This document shows positions 24,232-34,397 of a stretch of 64,000 bases of DNA, one piece after another (position 1 is the first letter of the stretch; every line of letters starts with the position of its first letter). The notes beneath the pieces were generated by a model. It had not been told where the DNA came from. It did no database searches and saw only the letters and a list, made by a program, of their open reading frames with translations. The position numbers were made by a program, and so were the translations under genes. This DNA comes from Flammula alnicola (lineage: Eukaryota; Basidiomycota; Agaricomycetes; Agaricales; Strophariaceae), in the NCBI GenBank assembly GCA_015499995.1, contig JADNRV010000036.1, positions 124,001 through 188,000 of the forward strand, given 5' to 3'.

Positions 24232-25405
24232 TCTTTACGTCGGATGGGAAAGGCTGGGAAGAGGGTTGTGGGGGAAAAGGAGACAAAGGGAGTCGACTCG
24301 TGCGGTCCTAGATACTATGTTGGGCGCTTATCATCGATCAAAGAGAGTCAGGTGGCGAAAAGTTCGAAGCTCGAGAGATAGACAGGGTGAGAATATCTCG
24401 CAGCACCGCAGTATCAAACAAGCCATTGTTCTGCGTGGTATTTGTGAAGATGCAGCAGTAGTGCTAGTGAGGCGTAAAAGTGAAAACCATGGAAATTTTT
24501 TTGGAAAGAAACAAACAAACATGGAGGTCCTTACCTAATCGCGCTTGCCTGAAGTACATACAGCCGCTATGTACATCCTTGGTACATCCAAGCACTATCC
24601 TTAGACTTGGAAATACGAAGAAGTGAAGTCATTCCTCAATCTAGGAATTCACTGGCAGAACTTTTCGTGATTCGTGCAAGCTTCCAGCTATACCTATGCC
24701 GTTGGCTCTCTGGCATTGAGAAATATCGGGATTCGGCATTACATTCTTCCTGTGCATCTCTCCATCATCCCAATATGCCGTGTCCTCTCACGTTTAAATA
24801 GCAACTTAGCTGCTGATGCAGATGTTCAAGTTCGACCATATTATATGATCAGACAAAATGTGGTCGCCGAAATCGGAAGTAATCTGAGAAATCTGCGAAA
24901 TTTGTACCCCACTTTGCATATCACAACGTAACTTCGAATCACAATTCACGATGGTTTTCCCTTCACACCAACGAGTCGGAGTCACAAGGTACAACCTCGA
25001 GTCCAAGTAGAAGTGTTGTCAACTATAATTGCAACACGCTCAATAGGTTATTTGTCACTTGGTGGGAAGTTCTAGGCTCACGAAAGCCCAAATTCTATGC
25101 CGTGAATTCTCGAAACAGATTCGTGACTGAACTTTCGCTGGGACGTTTGGCAGAGAAAAGTCATTGACACTTGAAGATTGCATCCTGACTTGAAGGAATG
25201 CTGTATTACGGTATTTTCTCTCGCCGGATCCCCACATAAATTTGTTCGTCGAATTCCATCTGACCCCACCGCATTATTGCAGACGACCAGCTGTTGTAGA
25301 TTCACGTCGGAATTTGGGGTTCCAAATACAAAAGCACGATAGTGAGCCATCGTTTCTTCAGGTGCGTTGACCTAGCTAACAGTTCCATTCAGTAAATCGA
25401 AAAAC
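24232..25405. other. Divergent promoter region between Dicer and lectin 1
   Basis: AT-rich, about 1.2 kb, separating the starts of Dicer (-) and lectin copy 1 (+). No coding exon or repeat recognised. No good TATA box lies within 100 bases of the lectin start, unlike lectin copy 2. Confidence 0.45.
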
Positions 25406-26680
25406 ATGACGAGCAACGTAATCAGCCAAAACTTACCTGGTATGAAAATCACACCCGAAGATCTGCACATACTGTACCTACTGACGTCTACTATCGCTTC
25501 CCAGTACCCACAGCTCGTGTTGGCACCGCAGACATTGTTGGCTTCGGCACCTCGGGCGTCATCATCCTCCGCAACTCCGTCAACATCCAAACATTCAAAG
25601 TCATAGCGAACTTCGGATACGATGCCGGTGGATGGCGCGTCGATAAACACGTTCGTCTCGTCGCAGACACCACAGGAAATCGAGAGGCCGACATCGTAGG
25701 ATTTGGAGAAAATGGCGTCTGGATTTCTTTCAATAACGGCAACAACACCTTCCAGGAACCCAAGATGGTTATGGCTGGCTTCGCTTACGCTGCTGGTGGC
25801 TGGCGCGCAGCATATTCGTTTTATGGCAGACTTGAGGAAGACTGGACGTGCTGACATTGTAGGATTCGCCCATGACGGTGTACTGGTCTCGCTCAACAAC
25901 GGCGACGGATCCTTCGCTCCTGCCAAGCTGGCCGTGGCCGACTTCGGTTACGTAGCTGGGGGATGGCGCATCGAGAAACACCTTCGCTTCCTCGGCGACG
26001 TCTACGGCACCGGAATGCTCGATATCATTGGCTTCGGCGACAATCAGGTGGTGATTAGCAAGAACAACGGAAACGGAACCTTTCACCCTAGCCACGGGGT
26101 GGTCAACGGCATGTGCTACAGCGCTGGCGGATGGCTGATCGAGAAGCATCCTCGCTTTGTTGCTGATCTCACTGGAAACGGAATGGTCGACCTCATCGGA
26201 TTCGGAGACGCTGGTGTGTCCGTTGCACTCAACAACGGCAATGGAACATTCCAAGCTTCCAAGCTCGTCCTCAGCGAGTTTGGATACGACGGCGGGTGGC
26301 GAGTCGAGAAAAACCCCAGGTTCATCGCTGACCTCACTGGCAATAAGGCCGGAGACATCGTTGGATTTGGAAACGAGGGTGTATACGTGGCTCTCAACAA
26401 CGGCGACGGCACGTTCCAGCCAGCCAAGAAGGTTATCAATAGCTTCGCATACGATGTTGGTGGATGGAGAGTTGAGAAGCATCCCCGCTTCCCGGTTGAC
26501 TTGACGGGGGATGGTTGCGCGGATATTATTGGGTTTGGAGACAATTCGGTCTTCGCCTGCTACAACGATGGCAAAGGTAACTTTGGGCCCATGCAGAAAC
26601 TCGTTGACCAATTCGCGTACAATGGAGGAGAGTGGTCGTTGGAGAAAACGGTACGCTGGATGGCCAATCTCCATATCTGA
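25406..26680 (+). pseudogene. PVL-type beta-propeller lectin, copy 1, frame-broken
   Basis: Paralogue of the intact lectin at 33.1-34.4 kb and similar to Psathyrella velutina lectin, a seven-bladed propeller that binds N-acetylglucosamine and sialic acid. Exon 1 (25406-25439) and exon 2 (from 25505) share the intron position of copy 2. Repeats of the type ADIVGFG...LNNGNGTF and GGWRVEKHPRF follow, with calcium-loop-like DLTGxG motifs, and the C-terminus WSLEKTVRWMANLHI is intact. Near 25807, in the second or third blade, the frame changes: two or five bases are missing where GGWR should continue. Unlike other breaks in the window this is not a one-base homopolymer change, so it may be a true lesion. 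Read literally, translation stops soon after. Confidence 0.75.
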
Positions 26681-27631
26681 GGTTAAATAGTAAATCGAAC
26701 GTCCAAATAACGCCTGGACAACAAATCGTAAATTGATTGTTTTCGTAAACGGACGAAACACCTACCCAAATCCCAAAAGTCAAAAGAGAGGAGCAAACCA
26801 CTACATCCAAATAGGCGTAGAAGCCCCTGAAAAATCAATTTCGGCCTTGCGAACAAACACCACACATCGGGCCACGAATTAATAGCGCCAGGTTTTTCGT
26901 TGGGAATTAATCCTAGAACTGGGGGCGATTTTTAACCAACCATAGGGCTCGCGTATCTGGATTCTGTGGGTTAACCATCCTGCCTATCCTGCCTAGCCAC
27001 TGCTGACAGTGGTATGGGAGTCAATGATATCTCGCGCTGGTTGAAAGTGTGTTATCAAAGACGTAATGAATGCATAGTATGATTGACGCACCTTTAATAA
27101 ACCTTTTTCTGCCAAAGAAAGGATGGAGGATTACGATGGAAGGAGACATCGAAAGAAACAACAAAAAATATTTGCAAACTTTTGTTGACAAAGTTCACGT
27201 TTTCGGCAACGTGCAGCATTCGTCGCTTTTGGCCGAAGGGTTGGATGGAGACAATGACGAATAGACGGAGTGCTTCAATTTGACGCGTCGTTTTGAACGT
27301 TGCCTGGAGTAACTGACAGTTCGTCTGCGCATGCCATCATGCCATGGAGAAAAAAATGTTGGCCGGAATTACGGCGCGCCCACCCGCCACTCCGCTCTGC
27401 CCATGCGTAGAACTGAAGAAAAGAAGGCATACTCGAAGATTGGGGAGGTCTTGTGATGCTTGGCACGTCGTCAATACCAGAGGAAGGGGGGCCGGGCAGG
27501 GAACAACGGTGGCTACATCACAGTAGATATTCTAGCGTGACAACTTGGAAATGCCTGGTAGCATAAAATGTACAAATAGTTCGGATCTGCAAAGCGAAGA
27601 AAGAGATCAGTCGAACAACCTCAAAATCGAG
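26681..27631. other. Intergenic region upstream of the esterase gene
   Basis: 3' flank of lectin copy 1 and promoter side of the GDSL esterase gene. It contains a TTTGACGCGTCG sequence at about 27279-27290, close to the palindrome at 32440-32453. No coding exon seen. Confidence 0.4.
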
Positions 27632-28796
27632 ATGGTTGGCTTTGTACCAGCATCGATTAAGGTAGCCAGCCTGACAATTTCTGCGATTTATGCCTCAGCG
27701 CGAAACCCCCTCCAATCCTCACAAATAACCGCCTTCGTTCCGTTTGGCGATAGCTACACCGACACCTTTAGCCCCTCTAACGGAGGTACAGCGTGGCCAG
27801 TATACGCAGTCTCCTATGCTGGGAAAGACGTCGGGCTGTTTCCGTTCGCACGCTCGGGGGCAACGTGCTCGAACAACATCACTGATCGACCGTTCCCGAG
27901 CTTGTTCGAGAGCCAGTTGCCCCTGTGGGGCAGGAGAAGGCGAATGGGACGCTGGGCTATTTGACGGAGGAGAAAGGAAAGGGCGAGGAAGGTGCATTGT
28001 ATTTCCTGTGGATTGGGACGAACGATATCGGGATAATGGGTTGTTGACAGGGCATGGGGCGCCTGGCGTGAGCTTGGTTGATGTCGCGGGTTGTATGGTC
28101 AATTGGGTGAAGGTCGTGTATGAAAGCGGAGCCAGAAACTTCATTTTTGCGAATGTGAGTGTCCTGGCCTGTTCTGTATCCAGTCTCCAGCTAAGGGGTC
28201 ATCGCACAGATGATCCCGCTGCAGCAAACCCCGTTGTACTCGCCAAATTCATACACCAATCACTACTGGACAGCGGTGAGAAACACGACAGAATGGAATG
28301 TGGTCATGAACGAACTCGTTCTGTCCGGAAACGAGTTGACCAGGCTCATGCTGCAAGCACTTGTCCCAACGCTGCGCGGTGCCCATTTGGGTGTGTCTTC
28401 TTTGATCAGTGAAGATGTCCAGTTACGGATGATTTTTCGTCGTTAGGTATCTTCGACACACACGAGTTGTTCAGCGAGATGCTTGACCGTCCTTCCCTGT
28501 ACCTGAACGGAACAGCTCCGCTCAACACCACAGGGGCAGTCAAGTCGTGTGTATACCAGTTAAACGAACCGACATCCGATACCGGAGTCTGCACGATCGC
28601 CCAAGGGGTGATAGAGACAGCTTCATATGGTGAGTGAGCGCTTGGAATTCCGGGGTTTCCTGCGAATAAACTTTGCTGTGGCCATCGTAGGTACGATGAA
28701 TTGCATCCCAGTGAGCAAGCCGACCGCATAGTTGCGAGAGAGGTGGCGAAAGTTATCAATGGAGAAGAAAGCGAATGGATGGATTGGCTGATGTAG
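27632..28796 (+). CDS. GDSL/SGNH-type carbohydrate esterase (CE16-like), three frame breaks
   Basis: Probable extracellular acetylesterase acting on plant cell-wall polysaccharides. Exons: 27632-28154, 28210-28390, 28447-28629, 28691-28796. SGNH blocks: AFVPFGDSYTD (nucleophile Ser), WIGTNDIG (block III Asn), and YDELHPSEQ near the end (catalytic Asp/His). CE16 features include GLFPFARSGATCSNN, APGVSLVD, CMVNWVKVVYESGARNF and NTTEWNVVMNELVLSGN. Three one-base additions, each at a G run (27927-27930, 28038-28040, 28605-28608), restore one frame through all exons and make the splice phases agree. The start at 27632 was chosen because a hydrophobic stretch (about VPASIKVASLTISAIYASA) follows; it is a weak signal peptide, so the start is uncertain. 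An in-frame ATG exists at 27545. Confidence 0.75.
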
Positions 28797-29760
28797 GGCT
28801 CTAGGTATCTTGTGCATCGTGAAAATGGGGCACATATGCAGCCTGAACTTCCAAGGGATTTCAGTTCGTCAGTTGGGATGGCTAGCTCCGTCGACTCTCC
28901 TCTACGTGTCCAACGAACCTATGAATGTCGTAAGTGTATATCAAGTATACTGTAGATCAATACTCACAAAGGGTCTTCTATTCGCGAAGACCAATTGGAA
29001 AATCATACAGCCGTTTCGGAAATTCTTGGCCGAGGATAAATTCTACAAAAAAACAAGAGGTTGACACCGAATTTCGACAGCATGCCTCAAGAATCTCGTT
29101 GGCTAGAATCCAATGGCGATCAACGCCGCTCAAACGCGTCAACATAGATAGAAATACTCCTTTCCAGCATTGAAGCGAACCTCAGAACGATTTGAGCTTG
29201 CTGGCGCGGTCTGAGCATGGACTTGACGTGTTTGGTTGATGTCAAGTTAGTGACACTCTCAACGGTCTCCGTCCGATTACAATGCTGTATTGCAAAGCTA
29301 GGCATGTGCCAAAGCATTCTAGAGTACGCAAGGTCATCAGAGACAGAAAAGAGGGTCCATAAGGAATTGCAGCGAAGTTGATATTTGACGCACCAGGTCC
29401 ATTTACCAATGTCACTGCTCTGCCACTCCTCCCACCCGTCCCCTCAAAAATACTGTGACTGTATACCCTAGCGAGCTTCACCCGGTATTCTTGAAGCCAA
29501 GTTGGAGCTGTGAGTTCGAGTCATTATTGAGTTGTTGGGCTGACAAATCAGTGGAGGCAAGCATGGCTCGTAGTGCTTCTAAATGGCCATTAGATAGATA
29601 CGATAATCAGAAGCTGTATCCGGGCTGCTTGGATACATTCAATAGAGCTTATGGATTTGTTGTGGATCAATAATGTAAGAGGAAGAGAGTCGGACGGTTC
29701 ACAGCCACGAGAGTTTGCCACGCGATCGTCATCAGCACTCCCTCTTATCACCCGTCAACG
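28797..29760. other. Intergenic region upstream of the GGA adaptor gene
   Basis: No recognisable gene. Minus-strand frames near 29242-29481 have no family features. Confidence 0.4.
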
Positions 29761-31736
29761 ATGTTGCAAAGCCCGACGGGGCCATCGAACTGGATGAAGG
29801 TGTCGCCTCTCGAGGTGCTCATCACCCGTGCATGCGAGCCTTCTCTTCACGAGCCGAACTATGCTCTTCATCTCGAAGTTGCCGAGTACATCGACCAGAA
29901 AAAGGCGAACAAGTGCGTCTATGATCGTCGTCGACATTTCATGTTATCTGATATGCCTTTTCAGCCCACGAGAGGCAGCGATGATGATAGCTCGTCTGGC
30001 AAACCACCGGAATCCACACATCGCCATCCTTTCTCTCGCCCTGCTCGACACACTGTCCAGTCATGTGGATACCCCTTTCACCTCCAAATTTCGACCAAGG
30101 AATTCCTCAACGAGCTCGTCCGACGGTTCCCAGAACGGCCACCGCCTTTTCCAGGTCCGGTCATGTCGAGAATCCTGGAGCTGATCAACGGATGGAAGGA
30201 AGGGATTTGTGTGGAGAGTCGATGGAAGGAGGACCTGGGAAACATTAGAGATATGCACCGACTGCTCACATTCAAGGGCTACAGATTCAGAGATGCGCAG
30301 CGAGGAGGGTCTAACACTGCGCTGTTCAGGCTACTGCCGTGGGTTTAACACCAAGTCGCTTTGCTTTCTCCATCTAACTTTGCCTACAGAACCTGAAATC
30401 AGCGGAAGAGCTCGAGGAAGAAGACCGCGCGGCTCAATCTGCCAAACTGCAAGAGCTCATCCGACGAGGAACACCCCGGGATCTCGCTGCTGCGCAGGAG
30501 CTCATGAAGGCACTCGCAGGCGCAAATCCGGATGCCAAGCCCGACTACCGCTCACAGGCGCTGACAGAGCTGAACAAGCTCGAGCAGAAGGTGATACTGC
30601 TGAATGAGATGCTGGACAACGTGGATGTGTCGAGAGGGGAGAAGTTCGTTACAGGGGATGCATATGATGTGAGTTCTTTTTTCTTACACAACTCGGGGCG
30701 GAAACTCATGATCGAACAGCAAGTATCGTCGATACTGATTGCCGCCAGGCCAAAGCTGCAAAAATGGATATCGGACGCGGAGACGGACGATCCAGAGTCG
30801 CTGGATACGTTCCTGCAAATAAACGACCAGATCAATACTGTCCTGACTCGCTACGAAGCCTTCAAGAAAGGCGATTACACTTTCGCTGCCAACCCCATAC
30901 CGCAAGAGCTATCCAACAACGCCGGCTCCAGCACCGGCGTGTCTCTGATTGATCTGGACGATAGCGCCCCGACGACGAACGCTGAAGCTGGAGGAGCAAA
31001 CGATCTCTCTGGTCTCTTCTCACAACCTGTGCAACAACCCGTGCGGCAAGCTATTCAACAGCAACAGCAATTCGGCATGCCTCAAGGCTTTGGAGGTATG
31101 CCACCGCCGTTCATGGCAGGGGTTCAAGCCCAACAACAACCGCCCCAACCGCAAGTCATGCAGCCTCACGCACCAACACCTCTCTTCCATAACGGCTCCG
31201 CATTTGCACGGCCCAACTCCATGTCGCCTCCATACTCACAGTCGGCCACCCCGCCAGCGGCGATCGTCCTCCCAGGCACTCCGGGACCGGCCCCCGCCCA
31301 ATTGCCGAACTACTTTGGGAACGGAGGCGCTGGAGGGAAAGCGCCGATGGGTGTTGCTAATACGGGAACTGGAATGGGCCTGGACGGGATGGGTGCCGGG
31401 CTGGGCATGGGCATGGGCAGCGTCGGCGGCTCTAGCTCGCACCTGCACCCGAATCTCGGGATGGGTAGTGGGATGGGAATGGCGATGAGCATGGGTATGG
31501 GGCAGCCGCAGACGTATGCTGGGATGGGGTTGGGGCAGACGTTTGGGGGCAGTCCTCAGCCCCAGCCCCAGCAGCAGTATCAGCAGCACCAGCAGCAGTT
31601 GGGTTTCCAGCCTCAGCAGCCTCAGCAAATACCACAGCAGCAACAGGCGGCAGTGGCAAGCACGGGTGCCACGCCCAGCGTTGCTGCAGGCCAGCAGGGC
31701 AAGGACCCATTCGCGGATCTGGCGGGGCTATTTTAA
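29761..31736 (+). CDS. VHS-GAT adaptor protein (GGA-type), two frame breaks
   Basis: Clathrin adaptor-like protein for trans-Golgi/endosome sorting. Exons: 29761-29912, 29965-30338, 30390-30668, 30720-31736 (about 607 aa). The VHS domain covers residues 10-150: EVLITRACEPSLHEPNYALH, REAAMMIARLANHRNPHIAI, then SCGYPFHLQISTKEFLNELV and MSRILELINGWKEG. The GAT domain covers about 195-330: KSAEELEEEDRAAQSAKLQE, LTELNKLEQKVILLNEML and INDQINTVLTRYEAFKKGD. A long Gly/Met/Pro/Gln-rich hinge ends in DPFADLAGLF; no gamma-adaptin ear is visible, so it may be a GGA relative without an ear. One base is missing near 30055 and one near 30320. The 51-nt intron at 30669-30719 is in frame and could be read through, but has normal splice ends. 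Confidence 0.75.
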
Positions 31737-32439
31737 CAATGATGATAGTGATTATCACAGTCTGAGCGTCGGTTGGGAGTGGAGGGTTTGACGCTGGGAT
31801 GCTTGTGTGGTGGCCTTGGACGTTGTCTTCTTTCTACCCCACTCAAAATGCCTGGAGTATCTCAAGGATGAATAGCTACGGTACGGTCTGCGTGTGGTAG
31901 TATGTATTGGAGGTGACCTAGAATCTGTTTTCCTGTATTCTGTTTTATTGAAATACATTGCAATCGGAAAAACCATGGACAGGCTATTGCCTTTGGTCGG
32001 ATCTTTCAATCTTCTATGGAAGATTGATATTGAATATTGAAGACTTATGGGCGCTTCTGGGGCGCGTCAATCAAGCTAAATTCATTTTGAAACTCAAAGT
32101 CGAACCGTCGAACCGCTGGCGTACTAGTATGATTGGGCGTCTGATGAGTTGATTGACAGAAATGGTCAACGCTTTCTGTATATATTTCGCTTGAATATTG
32201 TTGGATCAGGCTTCAAGGATTCAATTCAATATTCATGGTGGTGGGCATGGCCGGTTGGATTGATGGGAAGCTTTGTCAGCAGATCAGCCTCGAAAAAGTG
32301 TCCAAACCAGAATCTCATCCATTCCGCAACGATTTCATAGTTCTAACACCATAGGATAGTTGTAGAAATAATGTAATATGAATGTCTTGACTAATGTATG
32401 TCCGTTTATGTGTGTTGAGATACACGTCAAAAGGTGTAG

Positions 32440-32453
32440 TTTGACGCGTCAAA
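32440..32453. promoter_or_regulatory. Perfect 14-bp palindrome with ACGCGT core
   Basis: TTTGACGCGTCAAA reads the same on both strands and contains the MluI-box core ACGCGT. The sequence TACACGTCAAAAGG sits just upstream (from 32421), and a near copy (TTTGACGCGTCG) lies at 27279. ACGCGT is the binding core of fungal MBF-type cell-cycle regulators, but this site is over 600 bases from any start codon, so function is unproven. Confidence 0.3.
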
Positions 32454-32749
32454 AGTAGGTTAAAAATGCGAATTTTTCTTATTCAATGCAACAAATGACT
32501 TGAAATGTTGCCCAAAGATAAATGACGCTCGAAATTCGAGGATAGAGGGAGAATTGCAGACGATATAAAAAGTGGACATTTCTTTGACATTTCTTCTTGA
32601 AGATTGGCAGGGAAGGTCCAGCCAAGCATAACCAAATACCATCATTTTGAACAGGCGTTGCCCACACCAATATTATTCAGCTTCTGTATGTTACTATGTA
32701 CGCCGGATCTCGGCATTCCATTGCCCCGCACAACCAGCCTCAATCCGTT

Positions 32750-32880
32750 CAATGCCTCCCGTTATCGATGCTCGTCTTCGACAAAACAAATCCAGCACAA
32801 ATCCTCGAAGTGCGTCGGCGCGTTTGCACGAAAATGCCGGTACCCATGCTCGCGACTGTGTCAGTGGCATTGAAATTTGA
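32750..32880 (+). pseudogene. Decayed fragment of the gene at 36.1-38.2 kb
   Basis: About 130 bases show clear nucleotide similarity to the region near 36627-36755 of the downstream gene. In one frame it reads DKTNPAQILEV, against NKTNPAQFMDM in the parent. In the next frame it reads SARLHENAG, against SARLDENAG. The two blocks are in the same order and spacing but different frames, so at least one indel has occurred. No start, stop or flanking exon survives. It lies just beyond the 3' end of lectin copy 2, on the same strand as the parent. Confidence 0.65.
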
Positions 32881-33107
32881 CTCATAACAGCAGCAAGCCT
32901 CGGAGGCCGCATGAAGGTTACCTGTTTTGACTTCTTGATGTGGTGTCAGAGCAGGGTGTTGGCATTGTGCGAAATCCAGGAGGAGTTCCGAGTCGAAATA
33001 TGAGGTCTAGGCTAACGTGTTAATCATGACCAAGAAGGAATAGTACGTCTGTCTTGCTATCATAAATTTATAACACCACTGGAGTTTATCTCAGTTTCGA
33101 ATATCGC

Positions 33108-34397
33108 TCAAAGGTACAAATTGGCCATCCAGCGCACAGTCTTATCCAAAGACCACTCCCCACCGTTGTATGCAAAGGCGCTGGTAAGCCTTTGAAGCGG
33201 CCCAAAGTTACCTTTCCCATCGTTAAAGGAAACCCAGACCGCCTCGTCCCCAAATCCAATGATGTCAGCACACCCATCGCCCGTCAAGTCGACTGGGAAG
33301 CGCAGATGTTTCTCTACGCGCCATCCAGTGCTATAACAAAAGTCGCTGATGACCTTCTTGGACTGCTGGAAGTTGCCCTTGCCGTCGTTGAGCGAGACCC
33401 ACACGCCTTCCTCGCCGAACCCAATGATATCTCCACGCTTGTCGCCTGTGAGGTCGGCGATGAACCTTGGGTGCCTCTCGACGCGCCATCCACCTGCTAT
33501 GTACCCAAAGTCGTTGACGACGAGTTTGGAAGGCTTGAAGGTACCATCGCCATTATTGAAGGCCACCAACACACCAGCATCACCACAGCCAATAAGGTCG
33601 ACCTTGGCGTCTCCGGTGAGATCGAAAATAAAACGCGGATGCTTCTCGATGCGCCAGCCGCCAGAGTTGTAGCACATGTCGTTCAGGACGCCCACGCCAC
33701 GCCCGAAGGTACCGGTACCATCGTCGTTGTTCCTCCCGACAATAACTGAATTCTCCCCGAAACCAACGATATCGAGCTGCCCTCCGCCGAACACGTTACC
33801 AAGGAAGCGCAAATGCCTTTCAAGGCTCCACCCTCCTGCCGCACCATCAGACCCAAAGTCTTGAACGGCGAGTCTGGAAGGTGCGAACACCCCATCGCCC
33901 TTATTGGCCGAGACCAACACTCCCGCGTCGCCGAATCCAACAATGTCGGCGTGTCCTGTCTTCCTAATATCCGCCAAGAAACGGAGGTGCTTCTCGACGC
34001 GCCATCCTTGAGCGTATCCGAACTCGGAGAGGACCAGCTTGGGAACCTGGAAGGTGTTGTTGCCGTTATTGAGAGCGAGAATGACACCGCCTTCTCCGAA
34101 TCCGACGATGTCGAATTGCCGCTTGCCACCGACATCAGCGAGGATACGAACGTGTCGGTCGACTCGCCAGCCACCTGCGTCGTATCCAAAATCTGCGAGG
34201 ACCTTAACAGCCTGGACGGTGATCGCGTTGCGCAAGATGACAACACCAGAGGTACTGAATCCGACGATGTCTGCGATACCTGGACTAGCGGTGGGAACTA
34301 GACAAAATACTGTCAGAGTCGGATTCACGTTAAATAGTAAGTTGAGAAGCGTACTGGGTAGAGCTTGACTAATAACTGGGTCGGTGATCGATGCCAT
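33108..34397 (-). CDS. PVL-type beta-propeller lectin, copy 2, intact
   Basis: Predicted N-acetylglucosamine/sialic-acid-binding lectin like Psathyrella velutina lectin. Exons 34355-34397 and 33108-34297 give 410 aa, near the roughly 400 aa of the family. The N-terminus (VISQALP split by the intron, then PTASPGIADIVGF) matches copy 1. About seven repeats run through the protein, each with a DIVGFG-type strand, a variant of LNNGNxTF, a GGWRVEKHxRF strand and an acidic loop such as DLTGDGCAD, which in FG-GAP/VCBS folds binds calcium. No classical signal peptide is present, as in many cytoplasmic mushroom defence lectins. A TATA box lies about 75 bases upstream. Inverted relative to copy 1, about 6.4 kb away. 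Confidence 0.87.
   Translation of the reverse strand: MASITDPVISQALPSTLLNLLFNVNPTLTVFCLVPTASPGIADIVGFSTSGVVILRNAITVQAVKVLADFGYDAGGWRVDRHVRILADVGGKRQFDIVGFGEGGVILALNNGNNTFQVPKLVLSEFGYAQGWRVEKHLRFLADIRKTGHADIVGFGDAGVLVSANKGDGVFAPSRLAVQDFGSDGAAGGWSLERHLRFLGNVFGGGQLDIVGFGENSVIVGRNNDDGTGTFGRGVGVLNDMCYNSGGWRIEKHPRFIFDLTGDAKVDLIGCGDAGVLVAFNNGDGTFKPSKLVVNDFGYIAGGWRVERHPRFIADLTGDKRGDIIGFGEEGVWVSLNDGKGNFQQSKKVISDFCYSTGWRVEKHLRFPVDLTGDGCADIIGFGDEAVWVSFNDGKGNFGPLQRLTSAFAYNGGEWSLDKTVRWMANLYL

Larger units (their letters stand above)
31737..33107. other. Intergenic region holding a gene relic and a palindromic site
   Basis: AT-rich spacer between the convergent GGA and lectin 2 genes. It contains the decayed fragment at 32750-32880 and the perfect palindrome at 32440-32453, both listed separately. 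Otherwise no gene. Confidence 0.45.

Noticed and set aside
25769..26761. Long minus-strand frame (330 residues) opposite lectin copy 1
   Set aside because: Mirrors the repeat structure of the lectin code; a similar shadow appears opposite lectin copy 2. Codon bias of the repeats keeps the antisense frame open.
30669..30719. Reading through the 51-nt in-frame insert of the GGA gene as coding
   Set aside because: The insert has a GTGAGT donor and an AACAG acceptor and interrupts the GAT domain between TGDAYD and QVSSIL; an intron is far more likely.
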